NCBI RefSeq assembly: GCF_029255125.1
Contig: NZ_JAPUVR010000139.1
Coordinates: 1 to 38,105, forward strand
From: Accumulibacter sp.
GTDB taxonomy: Bacteria; Pseudomonadota; Gammaproteobacteria; Burkholderiales; Rhodocyclaceae
Reading direction: 5' to 3'
Length of the DNA stretch: 38,105 bases
Position 1 is the first letter of the stretch, and each line of letters starts with the position of its first letter. Under the pieces are notes generated by a model. That model was given only the letters and a program-made list of their open reading frames with translations, was not told the DNA's origin and did no database searches. The translations under genes were made by a program, and so were the position numbers. Shown here in pieces: positions 25,045 through 32,773 of the stretch.

Positions 25045-26628
25045 GTGTCTTCTGATTCGGTTGCGGCGATCGACCTCGGTTCAAACAGCTTCCACATGAT
25101 CGTCGCGCGCATCGAGAACGGTCGTGTGCAGGTCCTCGACCGGCTGCGCGAAATGGTCCAGCTTGCCGCCGGACTCGACGAACGCAACCGCCTGTCGCAC
25201 GCCGCGCAACAGCGGGCGCTCGCCTGCCTGGCCCGCTTCGGGCAGCGCGTACGTCACATTCCTCCCGCGCGCTTGCGCATCGTCGGTACCAACACTTTGC
25301 GGCAAGCGCGCAACAGCGCCGAATTCGTCGCGCGTGCTGAACGCGTGCTCGGCCACAAGGTCGAGATCGTCTCCGGACACGAAGAGGCCCGCCTGATCTA
25401 TCTCGGCGTTGCGCACAATGTCGGCGATGTGAGCGGGCAGCGCCTGGTCGTCGACATCGGTGGCGGCAGCACCGAACTGATTATCGGCCAGCAATTCGAA
25501 CCGCTGCACCTGGCCAGCCTGCGCATGGGCTGCGTCAGCCTCAGCCGGGAATTCTTTGCCGACGGCCGGATTACCGGCAAGAACCTGCGGCGGGCCGAGC
25601 TGCTCGTCCAGTTGAACCTCGAACCGGTGCGCGAAGACTACCTGGCGCGCGGCTGGGAAGTCGTCACCGGCGCTTCGGGGTCGATCAAGGCGATACACGA
25701 TGTGCTCGTCAGCGAGGGCTGGAGCCGCCAGGGGATCACGCTGGATGCACTGCGCCGTCTGCGCGCCGCCTTGCTGGAAACGCGCGAGACGGCGGCGATC
25801 GCCAGCCGCTGGCAACTGGAACCGGCGCGCGCGCGCGTCTTCGTCGGTGGGTTCGTCGTTCTGCACGGGCTGTGCGAAGCCCTTGGCGCCACTCGGATGG
25901 AGGTGTCCGAAGGCGCTCTGCGCGAGGGACTGATCTATGACCTGCTCGGCCGAATTCGCCATGAGGACGTGCGCGACCGCACGATCGCCGAGGTTACCGC
26001 CCGCTTCGGTCTGGACGAGACACAGGCGCGACGGGTGAGCACGACCGCGCTTGACTTGTTGCGCCAGGCACGCGCGAAGTGGCATCTGAGCGGCAAGGAG
26101 GCGCGCTGCGTGCTCGAGCGAGCGGCTCGTCTGCACGAGGTCGGCTTGCTCCTGGCGCACGACGGCTACCACAAGCACGGCGCCTACGTGATCGAACATT
26201 CCGACCTGCCCGGCTATTCGCGCGACGACCAGCGCCTGCTTTCGGCGCTCGTTCGCCGACACCGGCGCGCCTTTCCGGCGTCTGCCTTTGCCCACCTGCC
26301 AGCCGATTGGGTGAAGCCAGCGCGCCATTTGTGTGTGCTGCTGCGTTTGGCCGTCGTTCTCCACCGTAGCCGCAGCAGCGAGCCTCTGCCCAAGCTCGAA
26401 CTGCGCGTCGATCGTCAGCAGATGACCCTGCTCTTTCCGGCGACCTGGCTGGCCAGGCACCCGCTGACCCGGGCCGACCTGCAGATCGAGGCAGGCCTCC
26501 TGCGCGCCGCCGGCTTCGCCCTGCGCGTTGCCACCGTGGGGGCCGGCAAGGAAGGCGAAGACGGGATCGGCGATGGCGCCGGGACGAATACGGGCGAGGG
26601 AATACCACCGTTGCTAGCGCGGGCCTAG
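25045..26628 (+). CDS. ppx: Exopolyphosphatase, Ppx/GppA family
   Basis: The GTG at 25045 follows AAGGAG with seven-base spacing. The 527-residue product shows the ASKHA-fold signature VAAIDLGSNSFHMIVARIEN, the catalytic region SGHEEARLIYLGVAHN, and the phosphate-binding VVDIGGGSTELIIG. A C-terminal HD-like helical domain has HEVGLLLAHDGYHKHG. Length and the HD-like domain favour a full Ppx-type enzyme, which hydrolyses inorganic polyphosphate from chain ends; some relatives act on pppGpp. In a polyphosphate-accumulating lineage this would be physiologically central, but that is inference. Its TAG overlaps the GTG of the next gene. Confidence 0.93.
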   Translation: MSSDSVAAIDLGSNSFHMIVARIENGRVQVLDRLREMVQLAAGLDERNRLSHAAQQRALACLARFGQRVRHIPPARLRIVGTNTLRQARNSAEFVARAERVLGHKVEIVSGHEEARLIYLGVAHNVGDVSGQRLVVDIGGGSTELIIGQQFEPLHLASLRMGCVSLSREFFADGRITGKNLRRAELLVQLNLEPVREDYLARGWEVVTGASGSIKAIHDVLVSEGWSRQGITLDALRRLRAALLETRETAAIASRWQLEPARARVFVGGFVVLHGLCEALGATRMEVSEGALREGLIYDLLGRIRHEDVRDRTIAEVTARFGLDETQARRVSTTALDLLRQARAKWHLSGKEARCVLERAARLHEVGLLLAHDGYHKHGAYVIEHSDLPGYSRDDQRLLSALVRRHRRAFPASAFAHLPADWVKPARHLCVLLRLAVVLHRSRSSEPLPKLELRVDRQQMTLLFPATWLARHPLTRADLQIEAGLLRAAGFALRVATVGAGKEGEDGIGDGAGTNTGEGIPPLLARA

Positions 26629-27962
26629 TGGGCGCAGGGTCAGCCTCGCTCGCGGCGCCCAGCCCGCCGGCTGAGCCTGCGCGGCCGACCGAGCAGGCAT
26701 TGCCGCGTCGCCTGGCCGCCAGATTTGCCCGCTTTTCTGCCTGGCTTGCCGCGTTCCTCGTCGGCGTCGTCAGTCTGGCGGTGCTTGGCCTGCTCACGAC
26801 GCTCGAGCAGACGCCGCTCGTCAAGCGTGGCGAGACGATCGCTCCCACGGCAATTGCCGAAGCCCGCCGGCTGCTCGCGCTGAACGATCCGCGTCGCCTG
26901 CGTCGCGGCGAAAAGCGGACGGCGGAAATTCCCGCCGCTCTGGTCGACGAAGCAGTCAACTACGTGGTCAGCCGCAGTCTGGGTGGCCGCGGCGCTTTCG
27001 TGATGGCCGAGGACAGCGCCGAAGTCCGCCTGACCGTTCCCGCGCGCCTGCCCGGCGCACACTACCTGAACCTGCGGGCAGTCTTTCGCGAGGCCGAAGG
27101 CGAGCCACGCGTTGCCGCCGCGGCGATCGGCGCAGCGTCGGTGCCGCCCTTCCTCGCCGAGAGCTTCATTGCCGTCGCGCTGAGGATTGCCGGTATCGGC
27201 GAGCAATGGCGGCTCGCTCGGCGTGCGATTCGCCAGATGGTCTTCGAACCGAGCCGGGCGGTCGTCCTGGTGACCTACGTCTGGGAGCCAAAGCTGCTCG
27301 AACGCGCGGTTTCGCTGGCCATCGCGGACGACGACATTGCCCGCATGCGCGCCGTACAGCGCGATCTGGCGGGTCTGCTCGACCACCACGCACCGTATGC
27401 CAAGATACCGCTGGTTCAGGTGCTCACGCCCCTGCTCGCGCAGGCGGAAGAGCGGACGAGCGCACACCGCCGGGTAGTCCTGCTCGTGCTGGCGACCTAC
27501 CTGGCCGAGAAGGATCTGGCGACGATACTGCCGCAGGCGCGACAATGGCCGCGCGTACGGCGCGTCAAGCTGACGCTGGGCGAACGTCATGACAGTGCGC
27601 AGCATTTCCTCGTGTCGGCGGCACTCGTCGCCTGGGCGGGTGAGCCGGTGACCAAAGCGATCGGTCTCTACAAGGAACTCGACGACTCGCGTTCAGGCAG
27701 CGGATTCTCCTTTGCCGACCTTGCCGCCGATATGGCCGGTGCGCGCTTCGGCGAACTGGTCGTCAAGGACTCGCCGCTGCTAAGCGAAGCGCTGCAGCGG
27801 ACGCTGACCGACACGGATCTCGCGCCGCGCCTCGCCGACCTGCCGGAGCATTTGTCGGAAGCGCAATTCGGGCGCGTGTTTGGCGGCGTCAACGGACGTG
27901 GCTATCAACAACTGACCGGCGAGATCGAGCGCCGCCTGGACGAGTTGCCGCTTTATCGCTGA
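26628..27962 (+). CDS. Uncharacterised membrane-anchored protein coupled to ppx
   Basis: The GTG overlaps the ppx stop by one base (TAGTG), suggesting coupled translation. The 444-residue product has a short basic/proline N-terminus, one membrane segment at about 38-60 (AWLAAFLVGVVSLAVLGLL), then a large probably periplasmic region. Late in the protein, HFLVSAALVAWAG, IGLYKELDDSRSGSGFS and FADLAADMAGARFGELV resemble a conserved proteobacterial (YfiM/DUF2279-like) pattern, but this is a tentative match. No catalytic motif is evident. Its 3' end overlaps the converging MFS gene by ten bases. Confidence 0.65.
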   Translation: MGAGSASLAAPSPPAEPARPTEQALPRRLAARFARFSAWLAAFLVGVVSLAVLGLLTTLEQTPLVKRGETIAPTAIAEARRLLALNDPRRLRRGEKRTAEIPAALVDEAVNYVVSRSLGGRGAFVMAEDSAEVRLTVPARLPGAHYLNLRAVFREAEGEPRVAAAAIGAASVPPFLAESFIAVALRIAGIGEQWRLARRAIRQMVFEPSRAVVLVTYVWEPKLLERAVSLAIADDDIARMRAVQRDLAGLLDHHAPYAKIPLVQVLTPLLAQAEERTSAHRRVVLLVLATYLAEKDLATILPQARQWPRVRRVKLTLGERHDSAQHFLVSAALVAWAGEPVTKAIGLYKELDDSRSGSGFSFADLAADMAGARFGELVVKDSPLLSEALQRTLTDTDLAPRLADLPEHLSEAQFGRVFGGVNGRGYQQLTGEIERRLDELPLYR

Positions 27963-29188
27963 GGCGCGTGCGCCGGCGCCGCTCGCCTGCGCCAGCCAGC
28001 CAGCAGGAACCAGACGTAGGCCGCCGTTTGCCCGGCAAGCAGGACGAGAAAGGCATAGCGGTGGGCGGCGGCAGGACTGGCCGTCGCCGTCTGCAGCGCA
28101 TCGATCAGAACGCCGATACCCCATTGCACGGCAAAGGCGCCGATAAACACCATCAGGTTGAAAGCCGTGTTGGCGCGCCCGGCCAGGGCAAGCGGGAAAC
28201 CGGCCGCCGCCTGCGAGTAGGCGAGCGTCCCGAAGCTCGAGAAGACGCCGTAGGCGACCCACAGCCACGCACTGCTGCCACCGCCTGCGCTGACGATCAG
28301 CCCGAGCGTGAGCAGCGAAACCCCGACGCCGATGGCGAGCAGGACGATCGGTCCGATGCCGCGCCGGGCAAGGCCGGTGGCGAGCAGACCGATCAGCACG
28401 TAGGCGATGAGCATGGCAGCGTTCATGCTGCGCAGCGTGTCGGCGGCGAGCGCGCGGCTGTCGCCGTTGACCTGCATCAGCCAGGATACCGACCACAGGC
28501 TTTGTACGGCCATGAAGCCGCCGATGATGGTCAGCCCGAGTGGTACGAAGCGCCAGAAATGCGCGCTGGCGAAAACCATCCGGACGCCCGCCCACTGCGT
28601 CGCCAGGCTTTCCGGTTGCGGCTTTTCGGCGCGCTCCGGAACGCTGACGAACAGCCATAGCGCGACCAGCATCGTCAAACCGGCGAGGATCAGGAAGATC
28701 TCGCGCCAACCGGTGAAATGCAGGGCCGATTCGAGCGGCGTTGTGGCGACCAGTGCGCCGAGGCCGCCGGCCGTCATGATCCAGCCGGTCAGCGAGGCTT
28801 GGCGCTCGGCGGGAAACCATAGCGAGAAGGCCTTGAACGCCGCCATCAGGCAGGCCGAGACGCCCAGGCCGATCAACCCGCGGCCGATCGCCAGTTGCGC
28901 ACTCGTCTGACCAGCGGCGAAGACACCGGCGCCGACTGCCGCGACGAGCAGCAGAGCCGCTTCGACGCGGCGCGCACCAAAACGATCGAGGAGGACGCCA
29001 AGCGGTAGCTGCGCACTGGCGAAAGCAAGAAAGTAGGCGCCGGTGAGCAAGCCGAGATCGCCCGCCGTGAGCGACAGTTCCGCGGTCAGCAGCGGGCCGA
29101 TGACGGCATTCGCCGTCCGGTAAAGGTAGGAAAGGAAATACCCGCCAGCAAACGGGAGGAACAGCGTCAGCCAGAGTCTCGCCGCCAT
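27953..29188 (-). CDS. Major facilitator superfamily transporter
   Basis: The start is chosen at ATG 29188, giving MAARLWLTLFLPFAGGYFL, one base after the kinase stop. The frame is open upstream but overlaps the kinase gene. The 411-residue product has about 12 hydrophobic segments, an MFS-type loop LGVLLDRFGARRVEA between helices 2 and 3, and a central charged loop after SVPERAEKPQPES. Location is the inner membrane. The tight pairing with a sugar kinase suggests sugar uptake or exchange, but the substrate is not determined by the sequence. Confidence 0.88.
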   Translation of the reverse strand: MAARLWLTLFLPFAGGYFLSYLYRTANAVIGPLLTAELSLTAGDLGLLTGAYFLAFASAQLPLGVLLDRFGARRVEAALLLVAAVGAGVFAAGQTSAQLAIGRGLIGLGVSACLMAAFKAFSLWFPAERQASLTGWIMTAGGLGALVATTPLESALHFTGWREIFLILAGLTMLVALWLFVSVPERAEKPQPESLATQWAGVRMVFASAHFWRFVPLGLTIIGGFMAVQSLWSVSWLMQVNGDSRALAADTLRSMNAAMLIAYVLIGLLATGLARRGIGPIVLLAIGVGVSLLTLGLIVSAGGGSSAWLWVAYGVFSSFGTLAYSQAAAGFPLALAGRANTAFNLMVFIGAFAVQWGIGVLIDALQTATASPAAAHRYAFLVLLAGQTAAYVWFLLAGWRRRAAPAHAPQR

Positions 29189-29189
29189 T

Positions 29190-30092
29190 TCAGGCCTCGT
29201 TCCACAGCCAGGCCGCGCCGCGCACACCCGACGAGTCGCCATGAACGTTGCGGCACAACCGGGTGAGAACGGTCGGCGAGAAGATATGCTCCTGCCACAG
29301 GCGGGGTACCGTTTCGTAGAGCCGCTCGATGTTCGACAAACCGCCGCCCAGAACAATCACTTCGGGGTCGAGGATGTTGACCACGCCGGCCAGCGCCTTG
29401 GCCAGGCGACGCTCGTAGCGCCAGAGCGTTTCGTCGGCCGCGGTTTCGCCGTTCGCCGCGCGCGCGCAAATCTCCTCGGCGGACAAACGCTCGCCACAAT
29501 GTCGCCAATGATCGGTCGCCATGCTCGGCCCCGACAGCCAGGTTTCGACGCAGCCCAGGCGACCGCAATAGCAGGGCAACGGCGGCACGCTCTCCTCGTG
29601 CAGCAAGGGCAGCGGATTGTGGCCCCACTCGCCGGCAATTCGATTGATGCCGGCGACGACGCGTTGACGCACGACGATGCCGGCGCCCACCCCGGTCCCC
29701 AGGATGACGCCGAAAACCACCTCGGCGCCTCGTCCAGCGCCGTCGATCGCTTCCGACAAGGCGAAGCAGTTGGCGTCGTTGGCCAGGCGAACCTCACGCT
29801 GCAGCCGCGCTTCCAGGTCCTGCCGGAAAAGGCGGCCGATCAGCCAGGTCGAGTTGGCATTCTTGATGCGCCCGTCCGGCAGTGATTCGGCGCCCGGGAT
29901 ACCGACACCGACGCTGCCGGCTGCGTCGAGTTCGCTCTCGGCCGCCTCGACCAGACGGCCAATTGCCTCGACCGACGCCGCATAGTCTGCCTGTGGCGTC
30001 GCTTCGCGCCGGCGCAGCAAGGTCTGACCACCCTCGTCGAACGCTGCAAGCTCGATTTTCGTTCCGCCAAGGTCGATGCCAATTCGCAACAT
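29190..30092 (-). CDS. mak: ROK-family fructokinase, Mak-like
   Basis: This 300-residue protein phosphorylates a hexose, probably fructose, with ATP. It closely follows E. coli Mak as remembered: MLRIGIDLGGTKIELAAFDE at the start, LQREVRLANDANCFALSEA, the GEWGHNPLP motif, the zinc-binding CYCGRLGCVETWLSGP, NILDPEVIVLGGGLSN, and the ending HGDSSGVRGAAWLW. ATG 30092 fits the family start; a TTG four codons upstream is also in frame, and AGGAAGGG lies upstream of both. It is the first gene of a two-gene operon with the MFS transporter, one base apart. Confidence 0.88.
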   Translation of the reverse strand: MLRIGIDLGGTKIELAAFDEGGQTLLRRREATPQADYAASVEAIGRLVEAAESELDAAGSVGVGIPGAESLPDGRIKNANSTWLIGRLFRQDLEARLQREVRLANDANCFALSEAIDGAGRGAEVVFGVILGTGVGAGIVVRQRVVAGINRIAGEWGHNPLPLLHEESVPPLPCYCGRLGCVETWLSGPSMATDHWRHCGERLSAEEICARAANGETAADETLWRYERRLAKALAGVVNILDPEVIVLGGGLSNIERLYETVPRLWQEHIFSPTVLTRLCRNVHGDSSGVRGAAWLWNEA

Positions 30093-30197
30093 GTCGATTG
30101 TCAACCCTTCCTGGCGCGGGTAGCACGCCCATAGCCATGTCCCCCACGGACTTGTCGAATACTACCGCGAAACCTGGCGTCACGGCGGGCGCCAGGC

Positions 30198-30215
30198 AAA
30201 CCGCCCAGGCGGTTT
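30198..30215 (-). terminator. Possible intrinsic terminator downstream of the VOC gene
   Basis: AAACCGCC and GGCGGTTT form an 8-base perfect inverted repeat around two bases, 83 bases past the VOC stop. It reads similarly on both strands, with only three or four T after the stem, so strength is uncertain. Confidence 0.35.
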
Positions 30216-30297
30216 TGCGGCGCCGAAGAACGGCCAGCGACCGTCAGCGCATCGCAGCCGTTCGGTGCCGCCTTGGCTGCGGCTGTCGAGCGCCCGG

Positions 30298-30684
30298 CTA
30301 GTCCGCGGCGTAGTTGGCGACCTCGATCAGGTTCTGATCAGGATCGCGAAAATAGACCGAGGTGATTGGGCCAAGCGCTCCGGTTCGTGCGACCGGATCG
30401 GTCAGGACAGGAACACCGCACGGGGCGAGATGGGCGAGCACTTCGCCCATCGAACTGGCGGTGATCAGGCATAAGTCAGCCGAGCCGGGCGTCGGCGCGT
30501 GCGCCATTGGCGCCAACTCCTTGCCCTTCTGGTGGAGGTTGATCTTCTGATTTCCAAAAGCCAAAGCCTTGCGACCGCCGGCGAAGGTGACGACCCGCAT
30601 GCCAAGAACGCGCTCGTAGAACGAGCAGCTCAGCTCGAGGTCGGCGACGGTAAGAACAATATGGTCGAAGCGCAGGATATTCAA
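30298..30684 (-). CDS. VOC (glyoxalase/dioxygenase-fold) family protein
   Basis: This 128-residue protein begins at TTG 30684. No ATG is in frame nearby and no good ribosome site is seen. It has the two beta-alpha-beta-beta-beta modules of the VOC fold: LRFDHIVLTVADLELSCSFY, then LGMRVVTFAGGRKALAFGN, and in the second half ITSVYFRDPDQNLIEVANY. Likely metal ligands are the His near residue 8 (FDHIVL) and the Glu in LIEVANY. Relatives include glyoxalases and fosfomycin-resistance-type proteins; the substrate cannot be told. It stands alone on its strand. Confidence 0.82.
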   Translation of the reverse strand: MNILRFDHIVLTVADLELSCSFYERVLGMRVVTFAGGRKALAFGNQKINLHQKGKELAPMAHAPTPGSADLCLITASSMGEVLAHLAPCGVPVLTDPVARTGALGPITSVYFRDPDQNLIEVANYAAD

Positions 30685-30762
30685 CGCACTTGGCTCACAG
30701 TAGGGACGTTCAGACGGGCAGAATCGTGCGCTCGCCGCAAGCCACCCGGCCTATCCTGATGC

Positions 30763-30794
30763 CTTCCGGCTCAACGGTTGGGCGGAGCCGGAAG
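30763..30794. repeat. Inverted repeat in the VOC-PEP-CTERM spacer
   Basis: CTTCCGGCTC (30763-30772) and its perfect complement GAGCCGGAAG (30785-30794) flank a 12-base loop. No T-tract follows on either strand. It lies about 150 bases past the end of the PEP-CTERM gene. The rest of the 257-base spacer holds nothing recognised. Confidence 0.4.
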
Positions 30795-30941
30795 AGAAGG
30801 CGCCAAGACCCCTGCCCGAGGAGTGGGCGGCCGCTTCCGTCAACGATACTGCGCTTCTCGCTGTGCGGCGAACACCCGAGCGCCGCCGCGCGCGGCGACA
30901 CCGCCATCGCGTGACGGCGTCGTCGCGTTGGCGGGCGCCGA

Positions 30942-31775
30942 TCAGGCGAGCGCTGGGCAGCGATGCTGGCGGCCGCGGCGACCCAGGCCGCTCAGTCCGG
31001 CGGCGCCCAGGGCACACGCCAGCAGCGCCAGCGCCGGCGGTTCGGCGGCCTGTTGATAGCGCACCTCGACCATTCCCAACCCGTAGTAACTGCCAGGGTC
31101 GGGGAAGTCGCCGTGTAGCATCACATCCAGGTTCCCGGTGAAGCCAAGCGGGAAACCCGGCATCTGACCATAGGCCGGGATCAGCTCGCGCGTCGACAGG
31201 TACTGGGCATGCTGCGCACACGCGGGACCGCCGGCCGCAGAGCATGCGATACCCGCAATAACCGTAGTATCGCGCCCGCCGATGTCCACGAGGTGCGCCG
31301 TCAGGCGGGTGTCGAGCGCGACAAAGTCCAGCGTTCCGTTGGCATCAGCCGTCAGCACGCGCACCTGCTGTGCGCCGATGCCGACACTGGCGTTCTGCTC
31401 GACGAAATAGGTCAGGCCGAGCAGGTAGTCGAGGCTGGTCTGGGCTGGCCCCTGCAGCGAGAGTGGGTTGTCGATACCCTGCGAGGGATGTCCGACGATC
31501 TGGAAACCGAAACTTCCGTTATCCTCGACTGGCAGCACGACAAAACTTCTCAGGCTGGCGCCAGGGACATAGCTGACTGGATGTGGAAACCAATTGGCGA
31601 AGGTGAAGCCTCCGGCCGAGAAACTACCGCCCTGGCTCAGGTCGAAAAGCGTACATGAGAAGGGCGAGGTGCAGCCGCTGGTAACAATCGTCGCAGCCGA
31701 TTCACCGACCGTACCGAAAGCAAGTGCCGCCGTCGCGCAAAGCACAGCGGCTGGTTTTGCAGCAAACCAGCGCAT
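30942..31775 (-). CDS. Exported PEP-CTERM-like anchor domain protein
   Basis: GGAG lies five bases before the ATG. The 277-residue product has a Sec signal peptide (about 1-29, ending near GESAAT), a beta-rich Gly/Ser/Phe body with several Cys (CTSPFSC, then CSAAGGPAC), and a C-terminal tripartite tail. The tail is AEPPALALLACALGAAG, a hydrophobic helix, then RRGRQHR. This is the PEP-CTERM sorting layout recognised by exosortase in EPS-forming Gram-negatives, but the motif reads AEP and not PEP. Function of the body is unknown. The neighbouring genes are not polysaccharide genes. Confidence 0.75.
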   Translation of the reverse strand: MRWFAAKPAAVLCATAALAFGTVGESAATIVTSGCTSPFSCTLFDLSQGGSFSAGGFTFANWFPHPVSYVPGASLRSFVVLPVEDNGSFGFQIVGHPSQGIDNPLSLQGPAQTSLDYLLGLTYFVEQNASVGIGAQQVRVLTADANGTLDFVALDTRLTAHLVDIGGRDTTVIAGIACSAAGGPACAQHAQYLSTRELIPAYGQMPGFPLGFTGNLDVMLHGDFPDPGSYYGLGMVEVRYQQAAEPPALALLACALGAAGLSGLGRRGRQHRCPALA

Positions 31776-32300
31776 GGGAACTCCTTTTCAGCTTGAAGCC
31801 GTCGGATCGCGGCGCAGCACATGGCTCGCCGTGACCGCGCAACTTGAAAAATGGGGAAAACAACCGGGCCGACCAGTTCATTTCCAACTCAGAATATCAG
31901 GCCTTTGAGCGGTGACCTTATTGCACGCAGACGACCCCGCTTAGACGAAAAGCGGCTCCCCCGCATGCCGTACAAGTATAGGAGGTCGAGTTCCACTTTG
32001 CACAAACCACTGACTGCCACGATCGTTGTCGCCGCAAGTCATGCTGCGTTTGGCATACTCTTGGTTGTGCTGGAGGAATCGCGCGTGCCTGAGCTCAGGT
32101 CGGGGTTATGGGCAGCGCCTCGGCACTCGAATAGCGTAGTTTCCTTCGCCATGCTCGGCAAGTAAGAAACGTTACCATGCATGGATTTATGACAAGGACT
32201 TGCAAACTCCTCCAGGCCTGCTCTCGCCTTTTGGGCGACCGAAATGAGTGCGACGAATGGAGCCAGCCTGCTGTGCTGCTTCAGGAAAGTAGACCGACCC
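31776..32300. other. Non-coding stretch upstream of the PEP-CTERM gene
   Basis: No supported gene is seen in about 525 bases. The first 100 bases probably hold the promoter and leader of the PEP-CTERM gene on the - strand. Only short ORFs without family features or ribosome sites are present. A 17-base segment at 32113-32129 repeats, with one mismatch, the putative IS end at 32301-32317. Confidence 0.5.
32113..32129. repeat. Copy of putative ISAs1-type terminal repeat
   Basis: The segment at 32113-32129 matches 16 of 17 bases with 32301-32317 (shared core GCCTCGGCACTCG) in the same orientation, 188 bases apart. It may be the end of another lost element. Confidence 0.4.
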
Positions 32301-32317
32301 CAGGGCCTCGGCACTCG
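32301..32317. repeat. Putative terminal inverted repeat of a degraded ISAs1-type element
   Basis: CAGGGCCTCGGCACTCG begins with CAGGG and lies five bases beyond the ancestral 3' end of the transposase remnant, reading inward. That is where an ISAs1-family terminal repeat is expected. No matching opposite end was found. Confidence 0.4.
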
Positions 32318-32321
32318 GCTG

Positions 32322-32588
32322 TCATAGTCTGAGGAGGCGCATGATCTTCACCCGGAAGTCGTCATCTCAGGCGGCTGCTTTGCGCTTCCGACGCAAGCTG
32401 GTTTTCTTTTGCTCGGTCGTAGCCAGCCGAATCAGATTGAGAACGATCTTCTTCAGGGGGGAAGGATTCTGTGGCGCATTGTCCTTACGTACGGTGCTGG
32501 CATCCTCGCCGAAGCTGACCTCGAGCACCCAGTGAAGCCGATTTTCCACGGCCCAATGGCCGCGCACAGCTGTTACGTTCCGCCCAAT
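32322..32588 (-). pseudogene. ISAs1-family transposase C-terminal remnant
   Basis: The - strand reads VRGHWAVENRLHWVLEVSF followed by GEDASTVRKDNAPQN and IVLNLIRL, the well-known C-terminal signature of ISAs1-family DDE transposases. A TGA at 32367-32369 interrupts the frame where a conserved Trp (TGG) is expected. Beyond it the frame continues DDDFRVKIMRLLRL to the ancestral stop at 32322. Upstream the frame closes at 32589, so the N-terminal part, including the first catalytic residues, is lost. It is not functional. Confidence 0.75.
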
Positions 32589-32653
32589 TCAAGACTCTTC
32601 GTCCCGACCTATTCGAGGCGAGACAAGTGGCGAAAAGCGCATTTGCTTGTCAA

Positions 32654-32683
32654 GCCGAATGCGGCAATGTTGCCGCATTCGGC
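32654..32683. repeat. Perfect palindrome, 14-base arms
   Basis: GCCGAATGCGGCAA (32654-32667) and TTGCCGCATTCGGC (32670-32683) flank TG. A smaller GACAAG/CTTGTC repeat lies just before it, and a larger hairpin follows 15 bases later, so these form one palindrome cluster. Confidence 0.8.
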
Positions 32684-32698
32684 CTGCCGGCGCAGCGT

Positions 32699-32773
32699 AA
32701 GAAGCACTGGGGCGGGGTCAAGGGGTCGCTTTGCCGGGCTTCGCCCGCCCTTGACCCCGCCCCAGTGCTTCTT
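32699..32773. repeat. Large nested hairpin, perfect 26-base arms
   Basis: Arms 32699-32724 and 32748-32773 are perfect reverse complements (they start AAGAAGCACTGGGGCGGGGT). The 23-base interior contains a smaller hairpin, CGGGC-TTC-GCCCG (32735-32747). It resembles a REP/MITE-type structure. No T-tract follows, so a terminator is not favoured. Identity of the repeat family is unknown. Confidence 0.8.

Noticed and set aside
31851-32314. Short ORFs on both strands upstream of the ISAs1 remnant
   Set aside because: No ribosome site, family motif or consistent codon bias supports any of them.
32699-32773. The large hairpin as a terminator
   Set aside because: No T-tract follows on either strand and no intact gene ends nearby.
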